Below the pieces are notes generated by a model, which was given only the letters and a program-made list of their open reading frames with translations, had not been told where the DNA came from and did no database searches. Below are positions 1-10,990 of a DNA stretch of 64,000 nt, one piece after another (the stretch's first letter is position 1; every line of letters begins with the position of its first letter). The stretch is from Lineus longissimus. Lineage: Eukaryota > Nemertea > Pilidiophora > Heteronemertea > Lineidae. The stretch covers positions 18,354,501-18,418,500 of the forward strand of contig NC_088311.1 in the NCBI RefSeq assembly GCF_910592395.1, in the 5' to 3' direction. Both the position numbers and the translations under genes were made by a program.

Positions 1-254
1 CTCGCCAGCGAGGCGTATTTTGACTTATTTAGGGGATCATTCTTAGCCGCCAGCCATAAAAGGGACGGGTTATCAAACGTTCTCTCTATTTTGAAAATCA
101 TTTCGTCCCTGAATTCATTCATAAAGCAAATGTTCTCACAGTCTGCAATAAGTTTATTCACAGTTCTCTTCCAAATAGGTTTCGCTGGAAATGAATCAGC
201 GGCCAATTTTGAGGTGATCTTTGTTAATGTTTTGTATTGGTCTTTCTTTCCAAG

Positions 255-447
255 CTATTACCTGTGAACCTCCTGTCATATCAAACGGACATGCTTCAGT
301 CACCAAAACCAGCCGTGTATGGGTCAACTGTAACCTATCGTTGTAACCAAGGCTTTGTTCTGGATGGAAAAGAAAGCTCCAGGTGTATTCAAAATGGAAC
401 TGACAATGTTTATGGGAAATGGACTGACCAGACGCCTGTGTGTAAAG
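255..447 (+). pseudogene. CCP exon A1 with a 1-bp frameshift
   Basis: Type-A sushi exon preceded by tttccaag and followed by the donor gtaaagt. It is 193 bp long, whereas all other A exons are 192. The extra base is an A in the run at 305-308 (four A where intact copies have three), after the codons for S-V-T. The phase-1 frame then reaches a stop within about 15 codons, while the expected C-N-Q-G-F, S-R-C and P-V-C-K segments continue in the shifted frame. A real disabling mutation or a homopolymer sequencing error are both possible. Upstream intron homology to the array introns fades near position 215. Confidence 0.75.
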
Positions 448-3400
448 GTAAAGTTCCTCCAGAGAGAAAGCTTTCCTCATTTCCTTTCTACATTTCCCCC
501 ATTTTTGGCCTTGATCATCATCATTATCGATACAATCCCGTACATTGATTCTTTTTCCAGCCATAAGTTGCGACACACCATTGTTACTGAATGGACAAGT
601 AATAGCGGATGGTCAAAGTACCAATGGCACGACAGTGATCTTTAGGTGCAACGAAGGCTTCATGCTCGAAGGAAAGACGAATTCTACGTGTGTTCATGAA
701 GATCCAAACAGCGCCAAGGGAAAGTGGTCAGAGCCAACGCCTGTTTGCAAAGGTAAGTCCAATGCCTACCGCACACGATTGGCCAATTTCCTTCCCATGC
801 ACCCATAATAAACATTTAAATTGTTTGTGGTATGAAGAAATTTTGAGATGGTCCTTAATGTTGTGTTTTATTCTTCTTTTTCTTGTCTAGCTATTACCTG
901 TGAACCTCCTGTCATATCAAACGGACATGTATCAGTCACCAAACCAGCCGTGTATGGATCAACTGTAACCTATCATTGTAACCAAGGCTTTGTTCTCGAT
1001 GGGAAAGGAAGCTCCAAGTGTAGTCAAAATGGAACTGACAATGTTTATGGAAAATGGACTGACCAGTCGCCTGTGTGTAAAGGTAAAGTACCTCCAGAGA
1101 AAAAACTTTCCTCATTTCCTTTCTACATTTCCCCCATTTTTGGCCTCGATCCATATCATTATCGATACAATCCCGTATTTTGATTCTTTATTCAGCGATA
1201 AGTTGCGACACACCATTGCTACTGAATGGACAAGTAATAGCGGATGGGCTAAGTACCCATGGCACGACAGTGATCTTTAGATGCGACGAAGGCTTTATTC
1301 TTAAAGGAAAGACAAATTCTATGTGTGTTCATGAAGATCCAAACAGCACAAAAGGAACGTGGTCAGAGCCAACGCCTGTTTGCAAAGGTAAGCCCAATGC
1401 CTACTGCTCACGATTGGCCAATTGCCTTCCCATGCACCCATAGTGAACATGTTGTGGTTTGAAGGAGTTTCGAGATGGTCCTTAATGTTGTGTTGTATTC
1501 TTCTTTTCTTTTCTAGCTATTACCTGTGAACCCCCTGTCATATCAAACGGACATGTATCAGTCATCAAAGCAGCCGTGTATGGGTCAACTGTAACCTATC
1601 ATTGTAACCAAGGCTTTGTTCTGGATGGGAAAGGGAGCTCAAAGTGTAGTCAAAGCGGAACTGACAATGTTTATGGGAAATGGACTGACCAGACGCCTGT
1701 GTGTAAAGGTAATGTTCTTCCAGAGAGAAAGCTTTCCTCATTTCTTCTTTACATTTCCCCCATGTTTTGCCTTGATCATTATCATTATCGATACAATCCC
1801 GTACTTTGATTCATTTTCCAGCCATAAGTTGCGACACACCATTTTTACTGAATGGACAAGTAATAGCGGGTGGGCGAAGTACCCATGACACGACAGTGAT
1901 CTTTAGATGCGACGAAGGCTTCTTTATCGATGGAAAGACAAATTCTACATGCGTTCATGAAGATCCAAACAGCGCCAAGGGAAAGTGGTCAGAGCCAACG
2001 CCTGTTTGCAAAGGTAAGTCCAATACTTATTGAACACGATTAGCATATTTGCGAGGGCAGTTGAAGTTGTGGTAACATTTTCTTGCGTCTCCCTATGGAA
2101 GTGGTCATATCAGCAAAATATTTGTTCATGTTAATGTTAATATTTTACAGCAACAACATGTGAGCCGCTGGTAACTAGTGCGCACATTCGTTGCAAGATG
2201 AGCAAGCGGCTTGGGACCAACATGAAACAGTTGACGCTTAATAGTTCTTGTGTGACTTAAATGAGATCGAAGCACAATGTTATTAAATTCATTCAGCTCA
2301 GTTTTTCGTAGGCAGTAACTAAACGGTCATGGTCACATATTTTTTACGACCAAGCGACATATTCACTCATACAATGTCCGCGATTAAGAGTACGTTTGAC
2401 CCTTATAGCTCTGATTGTGGACTGCGGAGAGGACGTCGAAAAATACCAAAGGCCTTGGGGGTCGGGGACTTTGCTTTTGTGTTTATGGGCCAACATGTGA
2501 GTATGGACCAAGCACATTGCCCTCACAAAAGAAATATACTTTGAAGCCACGATCTATAATGCCTATAAAACATTCGCTTCTATTCTACTCTCAAGGAATT
2601 ACCTGTGACCAACCCGTTCTACAGCATGGTAAAGCATCCACTGGTTCCTTACAATATAATTCAACAGTAACATACAGCTGCGAGGAGAACTATTCTCTTA
2701 CTGGGAAGGCAACGTCCACTTGCGTCCAGGAGAATAAGACTAGCATCAAGGGTGTGTGGGCAGATCCAATACCGATTTGCACAGGTGAGAACCTTTTGGC
2801 AATTTCCGATATAAGTTTTCTTCGTCTCCTAAGTCGTGGTTTGTTGGTGTATCTAACATGTCTTCTGTTGGTTATCTGAAATAAGCAAGGCGCAGCACAG
2901 TAAATAGAAACTTAAGCGCGATCTTAATTGGCGTGTAGAGCATTTCTACGTGTTTACACGCGTCAGTAGCTCTGTCCAAATCATATTCAATGCATCATTT
3001 ACTTATTAGGAATATATCAAATTTAATTTCAAATTTTGATTTTGAACGAACTAAGTTGACCTCAATCTGCAAGACTTTCTGAAGCACGGTAATACTAGTG
3101 TAATCACATATTTCATTACAAGTCTTCTGCTTTAATAATCACTATCGGGAGAGCTCGCGGCCATTCACAGAATATGGCAGTGTTCAGTAAAACTTAAGTC
3201 GAGTATTAGTAAAAGAGCGACAACTTCCATTGGTTTTGCCCTATACGTACATGCTTATGCCTTCTTTGATTTAATCCTTACAAAATGCGATTTGATTGAC
3301 CAAAAAATCCAAGGTCAACTCGATTTGATTTGATTCACAGAAATTGGATTGGAGTCACCTTCGTCGACATTGAATTACGTGCATGGAGACGTGGGAGGAC

Positions 3401-6296
3401 GAACAAATACGCGTGATGAATCAGGTAAGTTGGGATCGTCAACAAAAATTAAGAATGAGTAATTAAAGACTTCACTGAGCAATTGAACGGAAACTATTGC
3501 GTATTATACACAATTACTAACCCTGTCACTTGTTACATCATCAGTAACTTGTGCTTGCCTTTCTCAAATGCTGACACAAATGAGGTAAAATGCGAATTTC
3601 GAGTTCCTTATACACAGTGCGATTTGAAGGTTTCCGCATCGGTCGAATATAAAGTAATGCAAAATGAGGAAAAGCTAGGTTTTTCATTGTGTGTTCCTTT
3701 CACAATTCCCGAGCGTGCAAATAGAGAATATTTCTGCTAACTCGGTCATGACCACATTTGCCCTTGCTGCGTGCATGTATACGGTGACCATTTCTAAACC
3801 TCTCTATTAAATTTGTTTACATGAGGTTTTTTTACACATAAATAATTTAAAACCTCTCTCTTGGTGTCTTCTTTGTTATCTCTATTTTCAGTATCAGCAA
3901 TGAACATCGGAATTGGTATTGGCTGCGCGACAGTTGTTCTCGTCTTGGTAATCATTGGTATTATTTTGGCAATTAAAAACAAAAGGTACGTCATTCCCAT
4001 TTTACAATACAATGCATGCAATACTGACACGATAGATTCGGAAAGAGCCAACCGGATTATTGTGGTTTTTACATGTCGGTGCCAAGTTCAGCTTGACTGG
4101 AGTCTGAGGTTTTCCATTCTATCTGAACTTCCCTCAAAAATCCCTCAAATCGTTTCTCAATCAGCCATGTCCTTAGCGAGTGCTTAAACGAAATGATACT
4201 GTCTGCCATCCTTATATGGGTCGGCAGCTGGTTCCAAACCAAAGAAATGGACCACTCGCCAAAAAGGTTCTGTCCCAAATGAAGTCTTCGTGCGCTTTGG
4301 TTGCAACTTGAAGCAAACGAAAGCGGTTGACCTTGAACGACGAACAAATTCGGCGAGGGGAAGCTGTTGGAAACCATGCCGACCAATGAACACCCCTATT
4401 AGCATAGGTAGCAAAACTTTGAAAACCATACGAGTCATATCCGGCAGCCAGTGGAGTTACCGGATGACTAGCGTAATATGATCGATCGTACTTGTGCGTT
4501 CTTCTCTCAAATCTCGCAGCCCAAATTTTGAATACGCTGGATAGGTTCGATATTCCACTCCTGCTGACACCCAAAACAATGCCTAATGCCTTTCGTTCAA
4601 CTCATACCGGTTTCAATCTTGCTTCCAGGATGGCGAAGATGTAAGTGCTCGTGCGATCACACCCTACAACAAACCTGGAGGCGGGAAATGCCGGGTCGAC
4701 TTTTATAGAAAGTCAAATGCAAACAATAAATGACGTTTCCTTGACATTTTTTTTATTGCATATTATGTTGGCTGGGGATATCAGGCAAGCAGCTTGCCGA
4801 ACTAGCATCATTTTTGTTCTGTTTGGAGAGCCGCTTGCCGAACAGCATTGAAAATCAACCCAGTTTTGCCAGCCCGGCTTGCCAAACATTACAAAATTCT
4901 TCCCTGTTTGGCGAGCTGGAGACTTCACAACATGGCCAATCAGCGCAGTGAACAGATATCATATTGGAATTAATAGGCGCATAATTTACAATCGCTCTCG
5001 CTCTAAATTCACTTTTGAATATTTAAAATAAGTCCTTATGTAAAATTGTCCACAAGAGTTTATTGAGAATTAAAATGTGATTAACTGATAAGTGTAGCAA
5101 ATACATTGCAAATTCCTTCGCTATACATCCAGTAGTGTTGTTTACCGCGTTGCCATGAATGATAATACGGATATGATAATGAGCTCCTTGCAGGCTAATG
5201 TATGAATGAGTTCAGCTCTCCATATTGGTCAAAAGAGTCGCTGTATGGGAAGCCGGGTTTGCCGAATAATCAATTCCTGTTATGTTTCGACCCTCAGTCT
5301 CAAGGAAAGGGTATCAAACATCACTTTAGATTAAATAATAATAATAATAAAAAAATAGGTATTGGATCAGGATCGTACAAGGGTGAAAGAACAATTTAGT
5401 TGGTGTGTACTACTCATCACCTCCGGTATTGTATGGGTGAGTTAAGCTGTTAGAAAATGAAAGAGTGCCGATCAGGGAGATCTGATCATATCAGGACAGT
5501 GGCAAGAAGCCACCAATGAAAAAGTGAAAAATGTGATAATAGTGTAAAAGTCTATTAAGAAGTTTGCCTGCTTTAAGTTCGGCCTTCAGCCCTAATGACT
5601 TGTTTCGATGAGAATCCCAGGTTATTTCAGACGTCTTTCATAAAACGTCAGGTCAAATCTCAATTCTTCCATTCTGTCAAATATTGTAGCTAAAATGTTT
5701 GCACCTGTGAAGTGGACCACGTATCTTGCAGTTTTTCCAATAATAATACAAATGTGGCAATTTTTATTTTCGCGAATCAAGGTTATTCGCAAAATTCGAC
5801 AGTTTTCAGTATTCATTTGATCAGAAAATTTGTAGTCCAGCTTCATCGTCGACCATCTTTGCCTATCGGAGCCGGTTTGCTGAACTTTCTTATACAGCGT
5901 GAATAGCACATTATGCTATCTCCACATTAGCGATTAACGCGGTGTTTTGCAACAAGAGGCTCGATTTCCTCAGACATTGGTCTAAAGCCAGATATTCAAA
6001 TGTATCGGTCTTGGAATGAAACCACACAGTGCCGGCGGACAGGGCATGCATCGTGGTGTTAAACGATAAGATAGTTCTTTTCTTGTCAAACAATCCATAC
6101 ATGTTAATTTTGTTTGTCTTGTCTGATATTTTCCAGTCGAGAAAGCCCACCACATGAAACACTCGAAGAAGAGCCCCCTGCCAAATCCAAAGAAAGGGTC
6201 TTCCAGAATCCACTTTACAATATAGAGGAATGGAACGAAGGACAAAACGAAACAAGGGGCAGTTCTGATGAGACGTTCCGCCTAGATTTTGTTTGA
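255..6296 (+). CDS. Gene 1 (5'-partial): CCP-repeat transmembrane receptor
   Basis: Multi-exon gene whose 5' end lies outside the window. Exons in order: six sushi/CCP exons (255-447, 561-752, 891-1082, 1196-1387, 1517-1708, 1822-2013), a seventh CCP exon (2596-2784), a short Ser/Thr-containing stalk (3341-3424), a transmembrane exon (3892-3985) and a tail exon with the stop codon (6137-6296). All internal junctions are phase 1, except TM to tail, which is phase 2 on both sides. CCP domains are extracellular recognition modules found in complement regulators, selectins and adhesion receptors; the inferred product is a type I membrane protein. The first exon carries a one-base insertion that breaks its frame, so gene 1 may be a pseudogene, may skip that exon, or may contain a sequence error. 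The 3' half is paralogous to gene 2 (42612-46802). The ligand is unknown. Confidence 0.7.
561..752 (+). CDS. CCP exon B1
   Basis: Type-B sushi exon, 64 codons, phase 1-1, bounded by ctttttccag and gtaagt. It encodes the four-Cys CCP framework: ISC near the start, FRC, STC, then W (GKWSEP) and the terminal PVCK. TNSTC contains an N-glycosylation sequon. The A-to-B intron is 113 bp and the following B-to-A intron is 138 bp; these sizes recur throughout both genes. Confidence 0.85.
891..1082 (+). CDS. CCP exon A2
   Basis: Intact type-A sushi exon (acceptor cttgtctag, donor gtaaagt), 192 bp, phase 1-1. Framework: ITCEPP, YHC, SKC, GKW, PVCK. The NGT sequon follows the third cysteine. It differs from the gene 2 array consensus by H instead of Y after the first NG (SNGHVSV) and by SPVCK. 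Confidence 0.85.
1196..1387 (+). CDS. CCP exon B2
   Basis: Type-B sushi exon, 192 bp, phase 1-1, acceptor ttattcag, donor gtaagc. The third cysteine lies in NSMC, so the N-S-T sequon of other B exons is lost here. The following intron lacks the AATAAA seen in most other B-to-A introns (the homologous position reads atagtgaac). Confidence 0.85.
1517..1708 (+). CDS. CCP exon A3
   Basis: Type-A sushi exon, 192 bp, phase 1-1, acceptor tttctag, donor gtaatg. It carries SVIKAAVYG and CSQSGTDN, so the usual NGT sequon is lost (N to S). The SVIK variant is shared with the last A exon of the gene 2 array (41975-42166), consistent with these two being positional counterparts. Confidence 0.85.
1822..2013 (+). 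CDS. CCP exon B3
   Basis: Type-B sushi exon, 192 bp, phase 1-1, donor gtaagt. It contains GFFIDGKTNSTC in place of GFILVGKTNSTC. It is the last A/B-type CCP of gene 1. The next CCP exon of the common 3' end is at 2596. Confidence 0.85.
2151..2260 (+). CDS. Possible alternative terminal exon (truncated CCP ending in a stop)
   Basis: After the acceptor tattttacag, the phase-1 frame reads A-T-T-C-E-P-L and continues 36 codons to TAA at 2258-2260. Cysteines follow a CCP-like start (TCEPL, HIRC, SSC), but the second half of the domain is missing. The paralogue at 42612-42721 keeps the same length, frame and stop. If used, transcripts would end before the TM exon and encode a secreted form; an ATTAAA at 2282-2287 could serve as a weak poly(A) signal. 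No donor follows. It could equally be a decayed CCP exon inside an intron. Confidence 0.4.
2596..2784 (+). CDS. CCP exon C (membrane-proximal sushi domain)
   Basis: 189-bp phase 1-1 exon between ctctcaag and gtgaga. It encodes GITCDQPVL, then YSC, STC, GVW and PICT, the complete four-Cys-plus-Trp CCP signature, but is clearly diverged from the A and B types. Sequons at YNST and ENKT. The open frame extends about 180 bp upstream of the acceptor, which is probably chance. The homologue in gene 2 is 43062-43250. Confidence 0.8.
3341..3424 (+). CDS. Stalk/linker exon
   Basis: 84-bp phase 1-1 exon between tgattcacag and gtaagt. It encodes 28 residues rich in Ser, Thr, Gly and charged residues (ESPSSTLNYVHGDVGG...), with no cysteine. 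Its position between the last CCP and the TM exon, with matching phases on both sides, suggests an extracellular juxtamembrane stalk. Conserved at 43807-43890 in gene 2. Confidence 0.6.
3545..3740 (+). CDS. Conserved Cys-containing ORF, possible alternative terminal exon
   Basis: Follows catcatcag. A frame reading S-N-L-C-L-P-F-S continues to ...NREYFC and TAA at 3738-3740, with five cysteines and no recognised domain. The paralogous copy at 44051-44246 has the same length with no indels, although flanking sequence does have indels. The acceptor phase is 2, which does not fit the preceding stalk exon (phase 1), so it is not part of the main transcript as modelled. It may be a relic tail exon, since the genuine tail exon is also phase 2, or intronic sequence that happens to be open. 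Confidence 0.3.
3892..3985 (+). CDS. Transmembrane exon
   Basis: 94-bp exon (acceptor tctattttcag, donor gtacgt), phase 1 in and phase 2 out. It encodes V-S-A-M-N-I-G-I-G-I-G-C, a run of about 22 hydrophobic residues (CATVVLVLVIIGIILAI) and a basic stop-transfer KNKR. This is a classic type I single-pass segment. Nucleotide identity to 44398-44491 in gene 2 is complete by eye, the best-conserved part of the duplicated 3' end. Confidence 0.85.
4069..4580 (-). mobile_element. Decayed LINE reverse-transcriptase C-terminal fragment
   Basis: On the minus strand, within the TM-to-tail intron, overlapping frames contain pieces typical of the C-terminus of CR1/L2/Jockey-like ORF2 proteins: DHITLVIR, LHWLPDM, then LVWNQLPTHIRMAD followed by FKHSLRTWL. 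Frameshifts and stops separate the pieces, so the fragment is dead. A parallel copy lies at 44594-45110, so the insertion predates the gene duplication. Confidence 0.7.
6137..6296 (+). CDS. Cytoplasmic tail exon with NPLY motif
   Basis: 160-bp terminal coding exon after gatattttccag, phase 2, ending in TGA at 6294-6296. It encodes 53 acidic residues: SRESPPHETLEEEPPAK, then VFQNPLYNIEEW, then a Ser/Asp/Glu-rich end. NPLY matches the NPxY consensus bound by PTB-domain adaptors and some endocytic adaptors; the tyrosine could be phosphorylated. The gene 2 counterpart (46643-46802) keeps NPLY. A candidate poly(A) signal AATAAA lies at 6503-6508. Confidence 0.8.
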
Positions 6297-8312
6297 GGAA
6301 AGTACACAACATCAAATTATTCAGGAGATTTATAGCTGTGTTTCAGTTGGTGATAATCGATTTACGTCACGCCAGTTTTCGACGTCACAGGACTTGGTCA
6401 GTGGCAAAAATCCTTTGTACATTTTTAGAGACATAATTTATTTCTCAGAGGAGTTAAACCCGTTCTTCTGAAGGCATCACAATGAGATTTTCACAGATAG
6501 ATAATAAAAAACAGAATAACTGGCGAAAAATATCTTCATTTAGTGCATTCTAACATTGATATTTTCTGGTAACGTACATGGGGACGAAAAATACAGACGA
6601 GGTACGCGACGTTGCCGATGTTCACCACTGACTGACACTGAAGGTATCGTGTGAAACAAAATTGATCAAATTTCAGAAAACGTCTTGAATTAGGCATGTT
6701 AGGAAGTCCATGTAGGGGATGAACTTATTAATAACAGATTTGATGGCACAACATTGATTGTCATGTTAATTGGTCAAATTTCAAAATAACATTTAATTAA
6801 TCGATAGTTGTTTGATTGTTCTTGCACCTTGGCCTTTTTATATAGTCACCCAATTACTATAAATACATTAATTAGCTTTATCAGATATTTCTATCATGAT
6901 ATTTTCTCTATATCTTCTGGCAAATAACTTGACTGTATTATTGTTTTGGGCTTTTCAAGTTATGAAATGAGAATGTGGACAGGCTTTGTTATCAAGTGAA
7001 AATATTAAAATCTAAGTTAAATATTTTTCTTTTCTTCTTTTTCATCATCTCAGGTGTCTTTTCTTCGTTTCCACCTCCTCCTCCGTTCCTTATCTATATC
7101 ATAATACTATTAGGCGGCTCGATAAAGTGCCATTTGGGGGTAGTGTTTCGTCTCGAAATTTTGCACGTTTGCAGGTGACATGTTATCCTGATGCAACGTT
7201 ATGTTTATTTTCGGAAATTTACTTCAGCGGAGCAGTAATGAGGGATTTTTAATCGGACACTCTCAATTCTCAAGCCAAGCCATTGCTGTTTATATGCAGG
7301 GGATTAATCAATTACCTGCACTCCCTGTGGGGTGACTAACACTACCTGTTGAACAGCTGGCTGTAGGGGGATGATTGGAACAGCCTTTACCTGTTGACCT
7401 GCTGAACCAAGGTTAATGTTATTTTCAATCCACGATTGCAGGTCACCTGATCTTTGAGATTTCGCGGGGAAAGAAATTGTAAACAAACGTATGTGTCCAG
7501 TTCAAATGTAAACAAAAATGTATTTTTGGTACTTTTGGTTGCTTGACTTGGGTTTGCCCGCAGTAAGGAGCTGGGGTCAAATTGGTGGGCTATTGTCTAT
7601 GTGTGCTGTGTTAGCCAGAGCTAGCCCTTGATTATGAAGGGATTTTCAAATGAAGGTTACCATGGTCTGTTTATGTGCTCACCACAGCTTTCAATACTTG
7701 ATGCAAGAGGCACTCTGAACTTGGCATGGCCTTAACAAGGAGCTGCTCACGGTGCTGAACATCAAGCTTGCCTGTCGAGTAAGGATCGAGTAAGTGCCTT
7801 GCCCGAGACCTTGCTACATGTAGGAGGAGCACGCATTTTAAAGTTATAGTAGTGACTGATAGTGCAATTGGTTCGAGCCATTTGGAGGCCGACATTAGAT
7901 TTTCATTGCAATTCAATCTATTCAAGGTAGAGGCCATTTGAACCTGCCTACGCTACGGGTACAATGCTAGTACCAAATATTACACTTTTTCCGCTGCCAG
8001 TACCTCAAATCAGCTAAGGCCCACGCCAGAATCCATCACACATTTCAGGGTATCAAAAACTGCCTGCAGTAAAATGCTTAAGTGCAATATCCAGATTTGC
8101 TGCAACTGAATAATCACAAATGTAATAACTCCCGAGTGTTTATCAAGATAGCCCGATGGTCTATTTTTAAAAAGAGATCCTCGAATGCCGTAGGTTTAAG
8201 TTCGGTGGGGACCCAGAAAAAAACCCATTTCACTTTTCATTGCAGTGTCCGCGGGAAATGTCGTTCCAAAAATCACACCAGATGCCGTTTTTGAGAGTCT
8301 TTGTCTTCACCA
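6297..8312. other. 3' UTR of gene 1 and intergenic sequence
   Basis: No coding exon recognised. AATAAA at 6503-6508 is a plausible end of gene 1. Homology to gene 2's downstream flank (46803 onward) runs to about 6745, resumes at about 6998-7090 and again from about 7966. The stretch 7098-7965 has no counterpart in the other copy and contains a dispersed repeat (7409-7950). Confidence 0.6.
7409..7950 (-). repeat. Dispersed repeat, inverted partner at 58923-59696
   Basis: Reverse complement of this segment matches 58923-59696 over most of its length, including motifs such as gccatttggaggccgacat and ggtcacctgat. It lies within a stretch present only in this copy of the duplication, so it probably arrived by transposition. 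No terminal repeats or coding capacity recognised. A short open frame on the minus strand (7304-7486) ends inside it. Confidence 0.6.
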
Positions 8313-9369
8313 TTAACTCTTTCGCGTCCGCTCCCGGGCATGGCCGGGTTGCGTTCCCAACAGTTGACGGCCGCTCCCGGCCATGTCCGGGACCCTATCT
8401 TCCCCGATTCAAATGCTTGTAGAGCCTACTATGTGTACCCTCACCGAAAAGCAGTGTGATATCAGTCAGGATTCAGTCAGGACTTGCAGTGTTACCTCAC
8501 ATTTTTATGGCAGTGTTGAAATCAGTGGAAAGCAGTCATAGGGAGTGTTTTTCAGTCACACGTTACCAAAGCATACAGTTATACAGCATTCAAAAATAGA
8601 GGTTAGGGAGTCATAAGCAGTGGTAAGACAGTCAAAATCAGTGGTAAGGCAGTCAATGAAGACGATGAAGACGATCAGATGGATTATCAAAGTGCAAGCC
8701 CTAAACCTCTGATTCTCTGATGCAGGAGATGCTGTGAGGCTGGAGGCAAGATACTCTGAGCATTGGCCTGAAGATCTTCCTTTTCAGGATACTACACCTG
8801 GGGTGAAGAGACGGAGGAAGTTGCGGGGGGGTGGGGGGGGGGGGGGGGATACAACAAAAGCTTGTCTTCTATATTGTTCTTTGAATGTTTCCTCCCAAAA
8901 TTTAATGTTTTCAGTGATAAATAACTAAAGGTAAACCATTTTGATTCATTTCAAAACCGTTCATAATCATTGCAAAATTTGAAAAAAATTCGACCCTGTC
9001 ACTCAGTTACTATAAATATTTTGCCTACAAGGGGTTAATCTTTTGACCTGAAACACTACATGCTGTTAGCTTATGTTCTGATCATCATTTCCTGAAAGTT
9101 TCAAAGCTGTATTGAGTGAAATAAACTTTCTAAACGTTTTGAAGTGAAAAAATAGCATCGCAAAGCGAGCATAACCCCTCAGCCTATTAAGGTTGAAGGT
9201 GAGATAATGGTGAAGTTGGCTTAGTGGAGTGGCTAGTCTGCATATGGAAATTAAAATTGTGGAAACCTATTTTGAGGATGTGAGCGTGGCGGCCATATTG
9301 AATTTCGAATCGCGCTGATTTTCGAAAGGAACCTTCCCCTTACAAAACTGCATTAGGCCTACACTCACT

Positions 9370-9805
9370 AAAAATTGATTCCATCCTCCAAGCCGTTCTC
9401 CTCGAAATTGACGGAAACCGATTTCAAGCACGTTGCCCTGGTGACCATATTGAGAATCAGAACGAGCCTGTTTTCGAAAGGAACCTCGCTCTAGTCACCC
9501 CCAACGTACATACCAAAAATGAATTTGATCGGACAAACGGTTCGCCTCGAAATTGACGGAAACCGATTTCAAGCAAGCCGCCCTAGTGGCCATATTGATA
9601 ATCGGAACGCACCCGATTTCGAAAGGAGCCTCGCTCTAGTCACCCTCAACGTACATACCAAAAATGAATTTAATCAGACGGTTCTCCTCGAAATTGACGG
9701 AAACCGATTTCAAGCACGCCGCCCTGTGAGCATATTGACAATCAGAACGAGCTGGTTTCAAAAGGAACCTTCCTCTAGTCATCCCCAACGCACATACCAA
9801 AAAAA
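9370..9805. repeat. Short tandem repeat block (about 140-bp units)
   Basis: Three adjacent diverged units share the strings ctcgaaattgacggaaaccg, atttcaagcacg and catattga, ending in ...cataccaaaaa. They lie inside the piggyBac-like element, just left of the 302-bp repeat array. Coding potential is not supported: open frames are short and caused by repetition. Confidence 0.6.
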
Positions 9806-9806
9806 A

Positions 9807-10990
9807 TCATGATTTTAGCTAGCATAATTCCTGAGATATAGCCAAAAGTAGTTTTTGCGCATAAAGCGCCCCCTTGGGCCAAGTGTAGGTCGAAAACCGT
9901 CAAAACTGCCAAAAGGCACAATGGTACCATAACACTTCAAACCACCAAGAGATGAAATGCCCAGCATTTATGGTTACGGATATATGCTCCGGAAACCACT
10001 GATGATCAATTTACGCTACTTGACCCCTGTGACCTTGAAAAGTAGATCAAATCAAAAACCCGGGTATTATGTGATGTAGTCTCATGAGTACTGTCCTCAG
10101 TAAAAATATCATGATTCTAGCTAGCATAATTCATGAGATATAGCCAAAAGTAGTTTTTTTGCATGAAGCGCCCCCTGGGGCCAAGTGTAGGTCGAAAACC
10201 GTCAAAACTGCCAAAAGGCACAATGGTACCATAACACTTCAAACCACCAAGAGATGAAATGGCCAGCATTTATGGTTACGGATATATGCTCCGGAAACCA
10301 CTGATGGTCAATTTACGCTACTTGACCCCTGTGACCTTGAAAAGTAGATCAAATCAAAAACCCGGGTATTATGTGATGTAGCCTCATGAGTACTGTCCTC
10401 AGTAAAAATATCATGATTCTAGCTAGCATAATTCATGAGATATAGCCAAAAGTAGTTTTTTGCATGAAGCGCCCCCTGGGGCCAAGTGTAGGTCGAAAAC
10501 CGTCAAAACTGCCAAAAGGCACAATGGTACCATAAGACCTTCAAACCACCCAGAGATGAAATGGCCAGCATTTATGGTTACGGATATATGCTCCGGAAAC
10601 CACTGATGGTCAATTTACGCTACTTGACCCCTGTGACCTTGAAAAGTAGGTCAAATCAAAAACCCGGGTATTATGTGATGTAGTCTCATGAGTACTGTCT
10701 TCAGTAAAAATATCATGATTCTAGATAGCATAATTCATGAGATATAGCCAAAAGTAGTTTTTTGCATGAAGCGCCCCCTGGGGCCAAGTGTAGGTCGAAA
10801 ACCGTCAAAACTGCCAAAAGGCACAATGGTACCATAAGACCTTCAAACCACCCAGAGATGAAATGGCCAGCATTTATGGTTACGGATATATGCTCCGGAA
10901 ACGAGATCAACGGACAGACGGACAGACGGACAGACCCTCAGACAGACGGCGAACGCCTCTACAATACCCCTCTAGCCTTTATGGGCTGAG
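9807..10990 (-). repeat. 302-bp tandem repeat array with ACGG-type microsatellite and terminal hairpin
   Basis: Units start at 9807, 10109, 10411 and 10713 (constant 302-bp spacing); the last is cut at about 10903. It is followed by a (GACA/GACG) microsatellite (10904-10945) and a hairpin-forming stretch near 10965-10993 (CCCCTCTAGCC / GGGCTGAGGGG). Read on the minus strand this is hairpin, GTCCGTC-type microsatellite, then tandem units, the same order as the elements at 54000-56350. Units 1-3 each contain a DR3 motif (10021, 10323, 10625). Confidence 0.75.

Noticed and set aside
4184-4574. Separate minus-strand genes in the TM-to-tail introns
   Set aside because: The overlapping frames are pieces of one decayed reverse transcriptase with frameshifts, duplicated at 44594-45110.
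7304-7486. 60-codon minus-strand ORF (QQVKAVPIIPLQPAV...)
   Set aside because: Looks protein-like but lies partly in a dispersed repeat and has no splice partner; too little to call a gene.
8734-8928. Plus-strand ORF with a glycine run
   Set aside because: The glycines come from a poly-G tract inside the transposon; no other support.
9519-9812. 97-codon ORF with internal repetition
   Set aside because: Caused by tandem repeats inside the piggyBac-like element; the encoded repeats match no known family.
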